Shown: piece after piece, positions 24,804 through 36,969 of the stretch | How positions within the stretch are numbered: position 1 is the first letter of the stretch | Layout: every line of letters starts with the position of its first letter | Origin: Bradyrhizobium sp. SSBR45G | GTDB lineage: Bacteria; Pseudomonadota; Alphaproteobacteria; Rhizobiales; Xanthobacteraceae | Length of the DNA stretch: 64,000 nucleotides | Assembly: GCF_030159255.1 (NCBI RefSeq) | Contig: NZ_BSCT01000018.1 | Coordinates: 89,425-153,424 of the forward strand | Direction of reading: 5' to 3' | Notes under the pieces: model-generated | Seen by the model: only the letters and a program-made list of their open reading frames with translations | Database searches by the model: none | What the model was told of the DNA's origin: nothing | Position numbers and translations under genes: made by a program

Positions 24804-26105
24804 CTAGTAGCGGTTGGCGATCGGCAGCTCTTCCGCGGGGAACAGCGTGATCACCTGGCAGCCCTTGTCGGTCACCACGACCTCCTCCTCGATCCGCGCG
24901 GCGGAGAAGCCGTCGGTGGCCGGGCAATAGGTCTCCAGCGCGAACACCATGCCGGTCTTGATCTCCATCGGATTGTCCAGCGAGACCAGCCGCGAGATGA
25001 TCGGACGCTCATGCAGGGCCAGGCCCAGGCCGTGGCCGAACTGCAGGCCGAACGCGGCCATCTCCGACGGAAAGCCGAACTCTTCCGCCTTCGGCCACAC
25101 CTTGGCGACGGTGTCCGTCGAGACGCCGGGCTTGATCAAGGCGATCGCGTTGTCGAGCCATTCCCGGCACTGCTTGTAGGCGTCGTGCTGGGCCGGCGTC
25201 GCGCGCCCGACATTGAAGGTGCGGTAGTAGCAGGTGCGGTAGCCCTGATAGGACTGCAGGATGTCGAAGAACGCCTGGTCGCCGGGGCGCAGGATGCGGT
25301 CGGTGAAATTGTGCGGATGCGGATTGCAGCGCTCGCCGGAGATCGCGTTGATCGCCTCGACGTCGTCGGAGCCCATCTCGTAGAGCATCTTGTTGGCGAG
25401 CGCGACGATGTCGTTCTCGCGGATGCCCGGCTTCAGGTTCTCGTAGATCGAATGATAGACGCCGTCGACCATGGCCGCGGCCTGGTTGAGCAGCATGATC
25501 TCGTCGATGTTCTTGATCTCGCGCGCGTCGAGCATGATCTGCTGGCCGTCGACCACCTTCATGCCGGCGTTCTGCAGCTCGAAGAACATCGCGGTCTCGG
25601 CGAGGTCGACGCCGACCGGCATGTCGGCGACGCCGGCGGCGCGCAGCAGGCTCATCACCTCCTCGGCATGGGCCTTCATCAGCCCGACCGCGGGTGGCAC
25701 GGTGCCGCGCATGCCGAGCATGCCGGCACGGCAGTTGTCCGGCGCCAGCCAGTCGCAGAAGATGCGATGATGGACGGCGGCCGAGCCGAAATCCCACACG
25801 ATCGGCTCGCCGTCACCGGCCAGCAGCGCAAACCGACACAGCTTGTCGCGCTCCCACTCGCCGATCTTGGTGCCGGAGACGTAGCGGATGTTGTTGACAT
25901 CGAACAGCAGCAGCGCACCGCAGCCTGAGTTCCTCAGGGCCACCCGCGCCCGCGCCAGCCGGTACCGCCTGAGACGGTCGAAATCGACGCGGCGCTCGAA
26001 ATCAACCGAGACATGGCCATGCGAGGGGATCGCCCGTCCCCAGCGCCAATTCGGATCGAGATGCTCGGGACTGACCAGATGGGGCTTCAGCGCGCTCGCT
26101 GTCAT
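24804..26105 (-). CDS. M24 (Xaa-Pro peptidase / DddP-like) family protein with altered metal site
   Basis: A 433-residue creatinase/aminopeptidase-fold protein. The N-terminal domain (DFDRLRRYRLARARVALRNS, LLLFDVNNIRY) resembles that of the DMSP lyase DddP and related M24 proteins. In the pita-bread domain, the expected ligands D281 (AFFDILQ), H358 (GHGLGLALHE), E391 (ALETY) and E406 (RIEEEVVVT) are visible. The second Asp is replaced by Cys292 (YRTCYYRTF, usually Y-x-x-D-x-x-R-T). It may be a hydrolase of altered metal chemistry or a non-peptidase. The start at 26105 has GGGAAA at good spacing. A LacI-type operator lies 23 bases upstream, with a divergent lacI-family gene beyond it. Confidence 0.87.
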   Translation of the reverse strand: MTASALKPHLVSPEHLDPNWRWGRAIPSHGHVSVDFERRVDFDRLRRYRLARARVALRNSGCGALLLFDVNNIRYVSGTKIGEWERDKLCRFALLAGDGEPIVWDFGSAAVHHRIFCDWLAPDNCRAGMLGMRGTVPPAVGLMKAHAEEVMSLLRAAGVADMPVGVDLAETAMFFELQNAGMKVVDGQQIMLDAREIKNIDEIMLLNQAAAMVDGVYHSIYENLKPGIRENDIVALANKMLYEMGSDDVEAINAISGERCNPHPHNFTDRILRPGDQAFFDILQSYQGYRTCYYRTFNVGRATPAQHDAYKQCREWLDNAIALIKPGVSTDTVAKVWPKAEEFGFPSEMAAFGLQFGHGLGLALHERPIISRLVSLDNPMEIKTGMVFALETYCPATDGFSAARIEEEVVVTDKGCQVITLFPAEELPIANRY

Positions 26106-26127
26106 GTGGACGTTTCCCATTCGTTAT

Positions 26128-26141
26128 TGCAATCGATTGCA
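26128..26141. promoter_or_regulatory. LacI-family operator palindrome
   Basis: TGCAATCGATTGCA is a perfect 14-bp palindrome with the central CG typical of LacI/GalR operators. It lies in the 121-base gap between the M24 gene and the divergent LacI-type regulator gene, so the regulator likely controls both the M24 gene and itself. Confidence 0.8.
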
Positions 26142-26226
26142 GGGCCGGATTTATTGCACACACGTCCAGCGTGTCAAGGTATGGTGTGACCAAAACGTCG
26201 TTGCGCTGCGGCATCAGAGGCTCAGG

Positions 26227-27285
26227 ATGAAACGAACTTTGCGATCGGCAGCAGGCTCCTACGCGGCGGCCTCACGCCCGACCATCAAGGACGTCGCCGC
26301 CCGCTGCGGCGTTCACCCCTCGACGGTCTCGCGCGCGCTCAGCCCGGCGATGAAGCACCTCGTCGCCGCTGATGTCGCCGACCGCATCCAGGCGGCCGCG
26401 AATGCTCTGGGCTACCGGCTGAACATGGCCGCCAAGGGCCTGCGCACCGGACGCAGCGGCCTGATCGGCGTGCTCGCGCCTGATATCGCCGACCCCGGCT
26501 TTCCGCCTGTTCTGTCCGGCATCGCCGATCACCTGCATGCGCAGGGTTATGCGACGATCGTGGCCGATGCCGGCACGGAGGGCTCGGAGCAGGACCTCGT
26601 CGACCGCTTGATCGCCCGCGGCGTCGATGGTCTGGTGCTGGCGACGGTGACCTTGCGCGACGACGTCGTGAAGCATTGCCTGGATGCGGCGTTGCCGGTC
26701 GTGCTCATCAATCGCGTCGATGCCGCCGCGCAGCTGCCGTCCGCGGCCAGCGACGATGCGGCCGGCATGCGTCTCGCGGTCGAGCACCTCGTCGCGCTCG
26801 GCCACCGGCGCATCGGTCATGTCGCAGGCCCGCAGCACATCTCGACCGGTGCGCGCCGTCGCGCCGGCTTCGAGGCCAGCGTCCGCGATGCCGGCCTGTC
26901 CGCGCGCCAAACGCCGGTCGAGACTGTCGACGCCTATACGCGTGCGGCCGGCCGCGAGGCCGCGTTGCGCCTGCTCGCGCGCCGGACCCGGCCGACCGCG
27001 ATCGTGGCGGCCAATGATTTGCTCGCGCTCGGCGTCTATGACGCGCTGGCGGCGCGCGGCCTCGCCTGCCCCGGGGACGTCTCCGTGGTCGGCCACAATG
27101 ACATGCCGTTCGTCGACCTGGTGTCGCCGCCCCTGACCACGGTGCGCATCGCGCAGCGCGACATGGGCGAAGCCGCGGCGCGGCTGCTGCTCGCGCGCAT
27201 CACTGATCCCAGCGCGGCCAACGAGCACGTCGTGCTGACGCCGAGCCTCATCCTGCGCGGCTCGACGGCAGCGCCCCGGCCCTGA
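26227..27285 (+). CDS. LacI-family transcriptional regulator
   Basis: A 352-residue repressor. The N-terminal helix-turn-helix and hinge are at about 18-70 (TIKDVAARCGVHPSTVSRAL and RIQAAANALGYRLNMAAKGL). A periplasmic-binding-protein-like effector domain follows (GLIGVLAPDIADPGFPPVLSG, LGHRRIGHVAGP, TAIVAANDLLALGVYDAL, PGDVSVVGHNDMPF). The effector is unknown. The ATG at 26227 gives a short N-terminal arm before the HTH; the upstream open frame is antisense to the M24 gene. A perfect operator lies about 90 bases upstream. Its stop codon abuts that of the convergent D-aminoacylase gene, so the locus is compact. Confidence 0.93.
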   Translation: MKRTLRSAAGSYAAASRPTIKDVAARCGVHPSTVSRALSPAMKHLVAADVADRIQAAANALGYRLNMAAKGLRTGRSGLIGVLAPDIADPGFPPVLSGIADHLHAQGYATIVADAGTEGSEQDLVDRLIARGVDGLVLATVTLRDDVVKHCLDAALPVVLINRVDAAAQLPSAASDDAAGMRLAVEHLVALGHRRIGHVAGPQHISTGARRRAGFEASVRDAGLSARQTPVETVDAYTRAAGREAALRLLARRTRPTAIVAANDLLALGVYDALAARGLACPGDVSVVGHNDMPFVDLVSPPLTTVRIAQRDMGEAAARLLLARITDPSAANEHVVLTPSLILRGSTAAPRP

Positions 27286-28758
27286 TCACGGCCGCGCGGC
27301 GCGCGAGATCACCTGCCCGGCGCGGGCGTTCTGATGCGCGCCCTGCCACCAGGTGAGCGCGCCATTGACGACGACGGCCTCGATGCCGGCGGCGGGCACG
27401 CAAGGGTCATCATAGGTCGCGGTGTCGCGCACCTTAGCTGCGTCGAAGATCGTGATATCGGCATGATTGCCCACCGCGATCGTGCCGCGTCCCTTGATGC
27501 CGAAATTCTGCGCGGTCAGGCCGCTCATCTTCCACACCGCGGTCTCCAGCGAGAACAGTTCCAGCTCACGGCAATAATAGCCGAGCACGCGCGGGAACGT
27601 GCCCCAGAGCCGCGGATGCGGACGCTCGCCGAACGGCAGGCCGTCGGAGCCGATCATGGTCGGCTCGAAGGCAAGGATGGTCTTCACGTCGGCCTCGTCC
27701 ATCGCGAAGTAGATCGCCGACGCCGGCTGCAGGCGCTTCGCAGCCTCGAGCCGGTCGACGCCCCAGGCGGCCGCGATATCGGCGAGATCCCGGCCGGCCA
27801 TTTCCGGATGCGGCTTCGACGCGGCGACGACGACCTTGACCTGCAGCTTGGCCGGATCGGTGTGCAGCATGGTGGAGGACGCGTTGTAGGGATAACAGTC
27901 GAGCGCGACGCACTGGCAGCTCATTGCCTTGGTGATCAGCGGCAGTGTCTCCTTCGTACGTCCGAAATTCGCTGGCCCAACGACCTTGTGGTGCGAGATC
28001 ACGACCTGGACGTCGAGCGCCTTGCCAATCGCAAAACTCTCCTCCAGCGAGCGGATCACGTCGTTGGCCTCGTTCCGCATGTGCGTCGCGTAGACGCCGC
28101 CGCTGCCGGTCAGCGGGCGGCAGACCTCGATGATCTCCTCGGTCGGCGCCGCCTCCGCCGGCGGATAAAAGGTCCCGGTCGAGACGCCGATGGCGCCGGC
28201 ATCGAGCGCCTCCTGCACATGGCCGCGCATCGCGGCGATCTCGGCTTCGCTCGCCGCGCGGCCGAGATCGCTGACCACGGACGCGCGCAGCGAGGTGTGG
28301 CCAACCATCGGCGCGACGTTCACGGCCGCCGGCGCCGCGCGCAGTGCCGCGACGTAGCCGGCGAATGACGCATACTCCGCGATCCGGCCGTCCCCCGGCG
28401 ACAGCAGGCCGAGCGGCATCGGCCGCGGCGAGCCGGGCTTCAGCGGCGCGATGCTGACGCCGCAATTTCCGGTCACCACTGACGTCACGCCCTGCGAGAC
28501 CTTGCAGGTCATGCCGGGATCGACCAGCACGGCGCTGTCGTCATGGGTGTGCGAGTCGATGAAGCCCGGCGCGACGATGCGGCCCGCGGCGTCGATCACG
28601 CGCGCAGCGGTTCGGCCATCGAGCTCACCGACGGCAACGATGCGGCCATCCCTGATGCCGACATCAGCCTCGAACCGGGGCGCCCGCGTGCCGTCAATGA
28701 CGGTGCCGCCGCGGATGATGAGATCGAAGGAGTCGGAGGAAGGCTGGGTGTCGGTCAT
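27286..28758 (-). CDS. N-acyl-D-amino-acid deacylase (D-aminoacylase) family amidohydrolase
   Basis: A 490-residue zinc amidohydrolase. Motifs of the D-aminoacylase/D-glutamate deacylase group are: GFIDSHTHDD (metal ligands H70 and H72), VVTGNCGVSIAP with the zinc-bridging Cys99, YATHMRNEAND and ISHHKVVG (further His ligands), and the catalytic Asp in MIGSDGLPFG. It hydrolyses N-acyl-D-amino acids to D-amino acid and carboxylate. No signal peptide, so cytoplasmic. It is convergent with the lacI-type gene, their stop codons being adjacent without a gap. With the M24 protein and the regulator it looks like part of one catabolic module, though no operator was seen in its own leader. Confidence 0.92.
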   Translation of the reverse strand: MTDTQPSSDSFDLIIRGGTVIDGTRAPRFEADVGIRDGRIVAVGELDGRTAARVIDAAGRIVAPGFIDSHTHDDSAVLVDPGMTCKVSQGVTSVVTGNCGVSIAPLKPGSPRPMPLGLLSPGDGRIAEYASFAGYVAALRAAPAAVNVAPMVGHTSLRASVVSDLGRAASEAEIAAMRGHVQEALDAGAIGVSTGTFYPPAEAAPTEEIIEVCRPLTGSGGVYATHMRNEANDVIRSLEESFAIGKALDVQVVISHHKVVGPANFGRTKETLPLITKAMSCQCVALDCYPYNASSTMLHTDPAKLQVKVVVAASKPHPEMAGRDLADIAAAWGVDRLEAAKRLQPASAIYFAMDEADVKTILAFEPTMIGSDGLPFGERPHPRLWGTFPRVLGYYCRELELFSLETAVWKMSGLTAQNFGIKGRGTIAVGNHADITIFDAAKVRDTATYDDPCVPAAGIEAVVVNGALTWWQGAHQNARAGQVISRAARP

Positions 28759-28801
28759 GAGGTCTCGCGCAGGGATTCTGGTCGGAGCTGGCGGGACTAT
28801 C

Positions 28802-28827
28802 CGCTGGACGCCTCAGGGCGTCCAGCG
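28802..28827. other. 11-bp hairpin in the D-aminoacylase/metH intergenic region
   Basis: CGCTGGACGCC (28802-28812) and GGCGTCCAGCG (28817-28827) form a perfect stem with a TCAG loop and no T-run. The remaining bases of the 303-base gap 28759-29061 show no gene, promoter or terminator that I can support. The hairpin may belong to the end of the metH transcript or the D-aminoacylase leader. Confidence 0.5.
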
Positions 28828-29061
28828 CCATCCATATGAGGCGCACGCTGAGCTGGGCTGCCCATATGGTGGACCTGCAGATCTTCGACGCCCGACCGGG
28901 GGATCGGCGTCGAGCTCTCGCATCGCGGGCCGCGCTCCCCTCGCCCGCTCTTGTCAGCCGCAGCCCGAAGAGCGAAAGCGGATGCGGCGAGGGAGAGCCC
29001 CACCGTCATCGCGTTGAGAGGTCGGCCGCATCCCTGTCGCGCGCTGGACGTCCGATCGCAG

Positions 29062-32927
<3,866 letters not shown>

Positions 32928-32928
<1 letters not shown>

Positions 32929-33845
32929 CAGGCGGCAGCCTTGTTGGCGGACTTCGGACGGATGCCCAGCAGATGGCTGATCGCGAACACGAGGTCGGCG
33001 CGGTTCATGGTGTAGAAATGGAAGGTGTCGACGCCATGCTTGGCGAGCTTCTGCACCTGGCCGGCGGCGACGGTCGCTGCGACCAGCTTGCGGGTCTCGG
33101 GATCGTCGTCGAGGCCGTCGAATTTCTCGGCGAGCCAGTCCGGCACCGTGGTGCCGGTGCGGGTGACGAAGCCGCGCGCCTGCTTGAAATTGTGCATCGG
33201 CATGATGCCGGGCACGATCGGAATCGCGATGCCACGCGCGCGGACGCGATCGATGTAGCGGAAGTAGAGATCGTTGTCGAAGAACACCTGGGTGATGGCG
33301 CGGCTCGCGCCGGCGTCGACCTTGGCCTGGAGCATGTCGATGTCGGCGTCGAAGTCGCGGCTCTCCGGGTGCTTCTCCGGATAGGCCGAGACGATGACGT
33401 CGATGTCGGGATGCCGCCGCTTGATGCCTTCGATCAGCTCGGGCGAGGTCTGGTAGCCATCGGCGCGGGTGGAATAGGGCGTGCCGATGCCGCCGGGCGG
33501 ATCGCCGCGCAAGGCCACGATATGGCGGACGCCGACCTCGTGATAGCGATCGACGACTTCGTCGATCTCGCCGCGCGAGGCGCCGACGCAGGTCAGGTGC
33601 GCGGCCGGCAGCAGCGCGGTTTCTTTCAGGATGCGCGCGATCGTGGCGTGCGTACGCTCGCGTGTCGAGCCGCCGGCGCCATAAGTCACGGAGACGAAGC
33701 TCGGCTCCAGCGGGGCGAGGCGCTCGATCGAGGCCCAGAGCGTCCGGTCCATCTCCTCGCTCTTGGGCGGGAAGAACTCGAACGAGATCTTCGGCCGGAC
33801 AATGGCGGAATGGCCGTCGGTGATGGCGGAGGCGAGGTCGGTCAT
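32928..33845 (-). CDS. metF: 5,10-methylenetetrahydrofolate reductase
   Basis: A 305-residue FAD-dependent MetF. It reduces methylene-THF to 5-methyl-THF, the substrate of MetH encoded next in the same operon. Conserved parts are ISFEFFPPKSEEMDRTLW with the catalytic Glu, FVSVTYGAGGSTRERTHATI, AHLTCVGASRGEIDEV, IVALRGDPPGG and the FAD-contacting ITQVFFDNDLYFRYIDRVRARG. Length is normal for bacteria. The start codon has only a weak ribosome-binding site. Upstream lies a 371-base intergenic region (33846-34216) with a palindrome but no riboswitch I can identify. Confidence 0.97.
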
Positions 33846-34216
33846 GGCAACGCAGGTTCCCGATGGCGCGTAAATTTCAACTCAAGAGGGGGCTCGCCCC
33901 TAGGGGCGCCAAGATAAGGGAAGTGCGTCGCAAGCGACAGCCCAACGGAAATGGGATTTGGCCCACTTACCTGAATAAAATGAAGTTTGCCCCGCTTTGA
34001 TCGCCTGTACAGTGGGCAAATAAATCGTAATGCTATCAACGATAAAATACGGATAACAGACAGCTTTCGTCCAACAGTGATGTGGGAATCGGCATTACAT
34101 CATTGTATACAGAAACGTCGTCCCACCCCCCCGACTCAGCTGATCCCTGCAATTCCGGCAGGTCACCGCCGCGGTTGGCCCATTGTGGCGCGCCGCGCAG
34201 GCATTAGGTTGATGCC
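33846..34216. promoter_or_regulatory. Divergent metF / monooxygenase promoter region
   Basis: This 371-base gap has two parts. Next to metF is a perfect 14-bp palindrome CGCCCCTAGGGGCG (33895-33908). From about 34010 to 34130 the sequence is much less GC-rich than the surroundings and holds an inverted repeat TGATGT...ACATCA (34078-34102) and a TGTATACA palindrome (34104-34111) that resembles GntR-type operators. No start/stop or codon pattern supports a gene. No SAM- or cobalamin-riboswitch core could be recognised by eye. Confidence 0.5.
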
Positions 34217-35236
34217 ATGATCCCGCTTTCCGTCCTCGACCTTTCCGTCACCACCACGGCGACCCCGCCGTCGGCGGCGCTCCGCAACAGCATCGACCTG
34301 GCACGCCATGTCGATCAGCTCGGCTATGTCCGCTACTGGCTCGCCGAGCACCACAGCCTGCCCTCGGTGGCGAGCCCGTCGCCCGACATCATGATCGGGC
34401 AGATCGCGGCCGCCACCAAGCACATCCGCGTCGGCTCCGGCGGCGTGATGCTGCCCAACCACGCGCCGCTGGTCGTCGCCGAGCGCTTCAAGATGCTGGA
34501 GGCGCTGTTTCCCGGCCGCATCGATCTCGGCCTGGGACGCGCGCCCGGTACCGACGGCACCACGGCCTATGCCTTGAGGAGCCGGCTGGACCGTCGCGAG
34601 GGCGACGATTTCCTGGAGCGGCTGCACGAATTGATGCTGTGGGAGACCCGCGAATTCCCCGCCGGCCATCCCTACAACAACGTCATCGCGATGCCCGACG
34701 ACGCGCCATTGCCGCCGATCTGGCTGCTTGGCTCGAGCGACTATTCCAGCGAGCTGTCGGCGCAGCTCGGCCTGGGCTTTGGCTTCGCGCATCATTTCGC
34801 CAGCCACGATGCGGTCGATGCGATGCGAACCTATCGCGCGCATTTCACGCCGTCGCGCTGGCGCAGCCAGCCGCATGCGGTCCTGGCCGTCGCGGTGGTG
34901 ACCGCCGACACCGATGCCGAGGCCGAGCGGCTGGCATCGTCGATGGACCTCAACCGCCTCCGGCGCGACCGCGGCCAGTTCCTGCCGCTGCCGAGCCCGG
35001 AGGAGGCCGCCGCCTATCTGTATACAGACGCGGACCGCGCCTCCATCGCGCGCAACCGCTCGCGATTATTCGTGGGATCACCAGCCACCGTGCGCGCCAA
35101 GCTCGACCCGATGATCGCCGCCAGCCAGGCCGACGAGCTGATGGTCATCACCGCGACCTTCGACCACGATGCCCGCAAGCGCTCCTACAGCCTGCTCGCG
35201 GACGCCTTCGGGCTGGAGCGGGCGGCGGCGGCCTGA
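34217..35236 (+). CDS. LLM-class flavin-dependent oxidoreductase (MsnO8-like)
   Basis: A 339-residue luciferase-like monooxygenase of the MsnO8 group. The opening IPLSVLDLSVTTTATPPSAA and the core YWLAEHHSLPSVASPSPDIM, IRVGSGGVMLPNHAPLVVAE and IDLGLGRAPGTD are diagnostic. These TIM-barrel enzymes use FMNH2 (or F420) and oxygen; the substrate is unknown. The last part (LFVGSPATVRAKLDPMIAAS) matches the usual C-terminal cofactor-closing helix. Transcribed divergently from metF, from a relatively AT-rich promoter region. Confidence 0.92.
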   Translation: MIPLSVLDLSVTTTATPPSAALRNSIDLARHVDQLGYVRYWLAEHHSLPSVASPSPDIMIGQIAAATKHIRVGSGGVMLPNHAPLVVAERFKMLEALFPGRIDLGLGRAPGTDGTTAYALRSRLDRREGDDFLERLHELMLWETREFPAGHPYNNVIAMPDDAPLPPIWLLGSSDYSSELSAQLGLGFGFAHHFASHDAVDAMRTYRAHFTPSRWRSQPHAVLAVAVVTADTDAEAERLASSMDLNRLRRDRGQFLPLPSPEEAAAYLYTDADRASIARNRSRLFVGSPATVRAKLDPMIAASQADELMVITATFDHDARKRSYSLLADAFGLERAAAA

Positions 35237-35249
35237 GCCGATCGACGGC

Positions 35250-35912
35250 TCACCACGCGATCAACGGCGAGCGATGCAGCCAGGTCCCCTCGCCCACCTG
35301 ATCCAGCACGAAGCGCGCGACGTCGTCCCGTGCAATCCCGCCGCCATGAAAGCCGGAGAGATCCGTTAGCGCACGAATCGTTCGGCCACCTGGCTGGTCG
35401 TTCAGCACCGCGGGCCGCACAACGACCCAGTCGAGCCCGCTCTCCCGGATGATCGCCTCCTGCCTGTTCTTGTCCGCGTAGACCTTGCGCAGCAGCAGCG
35501 GAAAGATCAGCCGGTCGAAAACAAAGCCGCCGTGCCCCGCGCTGTCGCCGGCGCCCATCCCGGTGATGGCGACCAGACGCGAGACATTCTCCGCCTTCAT
35601 CGCGCTGACGAGCGAGCGGGTCACCGTTGACAGCAGCGTAACCTCGCGGAATGGGCTGGCCGGCGTGCCGAGCGCGCTGATGACGGCGTGCTGACCGTTG
35701 AGCGCTTTCCGCAACGCGGACTCGTCGCGGGCGTCGCCGACGAGGAGGCGAGCACCCTTCAGATCGCCGGCCTTCTCCGGCGAGCGCACCAGCGCCGTAA
35801 CCTGGTGGCCCCGCGCCAGCGCTTGGCGCACGATCAGGCGGCCAGTGCCGCCGGTCGCGCCAAGGACCAGGATATTCGGCTTCGTTGTGTTGTCGCTTGT
35901 GAGATTGGTCAT
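35250..35912 (-). CDS. NAD(P)H-binding protein (atypical SDR, NmrA-like)
   Basis: A 220-residue atypical short-chain dehydrogenase. The nucleotide-binding motif ILVLGATGGTGRLIVRQALA is close to the N terminus; VTALVRSPEKAGDL marks NADP preference, and MGAGDSAGHGGFVFDRLIF follows. The classic Tyr-x-x-x-Lys is not evident, so it may be a sensor or reductase of the NAD(P)H-binding (DUF/NmrA-like) group. AAGGAGGTCAAC precedes the ATG. The other NmrA-like gene (35997) lies 84 bases upstream on the same strand; the two form a probable unit near a divergent LysR regulator. Confidence 0.87.
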   Translation of the reverse strand: MTNLTSDNTTKPNILVLGATGGTGRLIVRQALARGHQVTALVRSPEKAGDLKGARLLVGDARDESALRKALNGQHAVISALGTPASPFREVTLLSTVTRSLVSAMKAENVSRLVAITGMGAGDSAGHGGFVFDRLIFPLLLRKVYADKNRQEAIIRESGLDWVVVRPAVLNDQPGGRTIRALTDLSGFHGGGIARDDVARFVLDQVGEGTWLHRSPLIAW

Positions 35913-35996
35913 GTTGACCTCCTTGAATGGCAGCGGGACGCGTCCTCGGAGGCGGCCCGCATGCTGGTTTCGGGGGATGATCGGAGCAGCGTGCCG

Positions 35997-36866
35997 TCAG
36001 GCCGCGGCCACGATGTCGGTGACGAAGTCGCGATAGGAGCGCAGCGGGCGGCCCAAGAGCGCAGTCAGGCGCGCGACGTCGCCTGTCTCAGGAACCATGC
36101 CGTCGGTCAGGAAGCGTTCGGCCATCAGCCGCATGTCGAACGCCGTCCAGCTCGGCATGACCTGCCGGAGGCTGGTCTCGAACTGCGTAGTATTGTCGCC
36201 GCCATAGGCGATCGTCCGCCCCAGTACGTCCGACCAGATCGCGGCGGCGTCAGCGCCGGTCAGCGTGTCCGGGCCGACCAGGTTGATGCGCGTCAGCGGC
36301 AGCGGCGTTGCCGACTGCTCGCGGCGGATCAGCTCGATCGCCGCGATCTCGCCGATGTCCCTGATGTCGACCATCGCGAGGCCCTTGGCTCCGATCGGCA
36401 TCGGGTAGACGCCGTGATGGAGCGCGACGTCCTTGATCGTGAGATCGTTGTTCATGAAGTAGGCCGGCCGCAGGATGGTGGCGTTCAGCCCCATCTGCTC
36501 GATCATCCGCTCGACGGCGAACTTGCCGGCGAAGTGCGGCACGTTGACGTAGACGTCGCCGTGGATCACCGACAAATAGACGATCCGCTCGATGCCGGCC
36601 TCGCGGGCCAGATTGAGCGCGATCAGCGCCTGGGTGAATTCATCCGGCGTGACGGCGTTGAGCAGGAACAGCGTCGAGACGCCCGAGAGCGCGCCGCGCA
36701 GCGAATCGACGTCGAGCAGGTCGCCCTGCGCGAGCTGGACTGCGGCCGGAAAATTCGCCTTGGCGGGATCGCGGACGAGAGCGCGGACATCGGCGCCGCG
36801 CTTGACGAGCTGGTCGACGACGTGACGGCCGACGGTGCCGGTGGCACCGGTGACGAGGATGGTCAT
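35997..36866 (-). CDS. NmrA/HSCARG-like NAD(P)-binding protein
   Basis: A 289-residue atypical SDR. It has TILVTGATGTVGRHVVDQLV for dinucleotide binding, ALVRDPAKANFP for NADP, then FLLNAVTPDEFTQALIALNL, IVYLSVIHGDVYVNVPHFAGK and TILRPAYFMNNDLTIKD, the pattern of NmrA-type and quinone-oxidoreductase-like (QorB) proteins. These sense NADP/NADPH balance or reduce quinones. First gene of a two-gene minus-strand unit with 35250-35912. Divergent from the LysR gene at 36970, which is the likely regulator by the usual LysR arrangement. Confidence 0.88.
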   Translation of the reverse strand: MTILVTGATGTVGRHVVDQLVKRGADVRALVRDPAKANFPAAVQLAQGDLLDVDSLRGALSGVSTLFLLNAVTPDEFTQALIALNLAREAGIERIVYLSVIHGDVYVNVPHFAGKFAVERMIEQMGLNATILRPAYFMNNDLTIKDVALHHGVYPMPIGAKGLAMVDIRDIGEIAAIELIRREQSATPLPLTRINLVGPDTLTGADAAAIWSDVLGRTIAYGGDNTTQFETSLRQVMPSWTAFDMRLMAERFLTDGMVPETGDVARLTALLGRPLRSYRDFVTDIVAAA

Positions 36867-36906
36867 GGGGAATCTCCGGGGTTGGGATCAAAAGACACCC
36901 CGAAAA

Positions 36907-36930
36907 TATTGATCCACACGAGAGCCAATA
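36907..36930. promoter_or_regulatory. Candidate LysR-type operator
   Basis: TATTG (36907-36911) and CAATA (36926-36930) form an inverted repeat with a 14-base spacer in the 103-base gap between the NmrA-like gene and the divergent LysR gene. The arms are short, so this is tentative. Confidence 0.35.
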
Positions 36931-36969
36931 GACGCTATATCTGGACAGACCGTCTTACTGGTGGAACAG

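Noticed and set aside
33846..34030. Possible SAM or cobalamin riboswitch upstream of metF
   Set aside because: None of the conserved cores (SAM-II, SAM-V, SAH or B12-box) could be recognised by eye; only GC palindromes are present. A covariance-model search would be needed to exclude divergent forms.
33842..34220. Two short frames (65 and 77 codons) in the metF divergent promoter
   Set aside because: No ribosome-binding site or codon bias; they overlap the promoter elements and the start of the monooxygenase gene.
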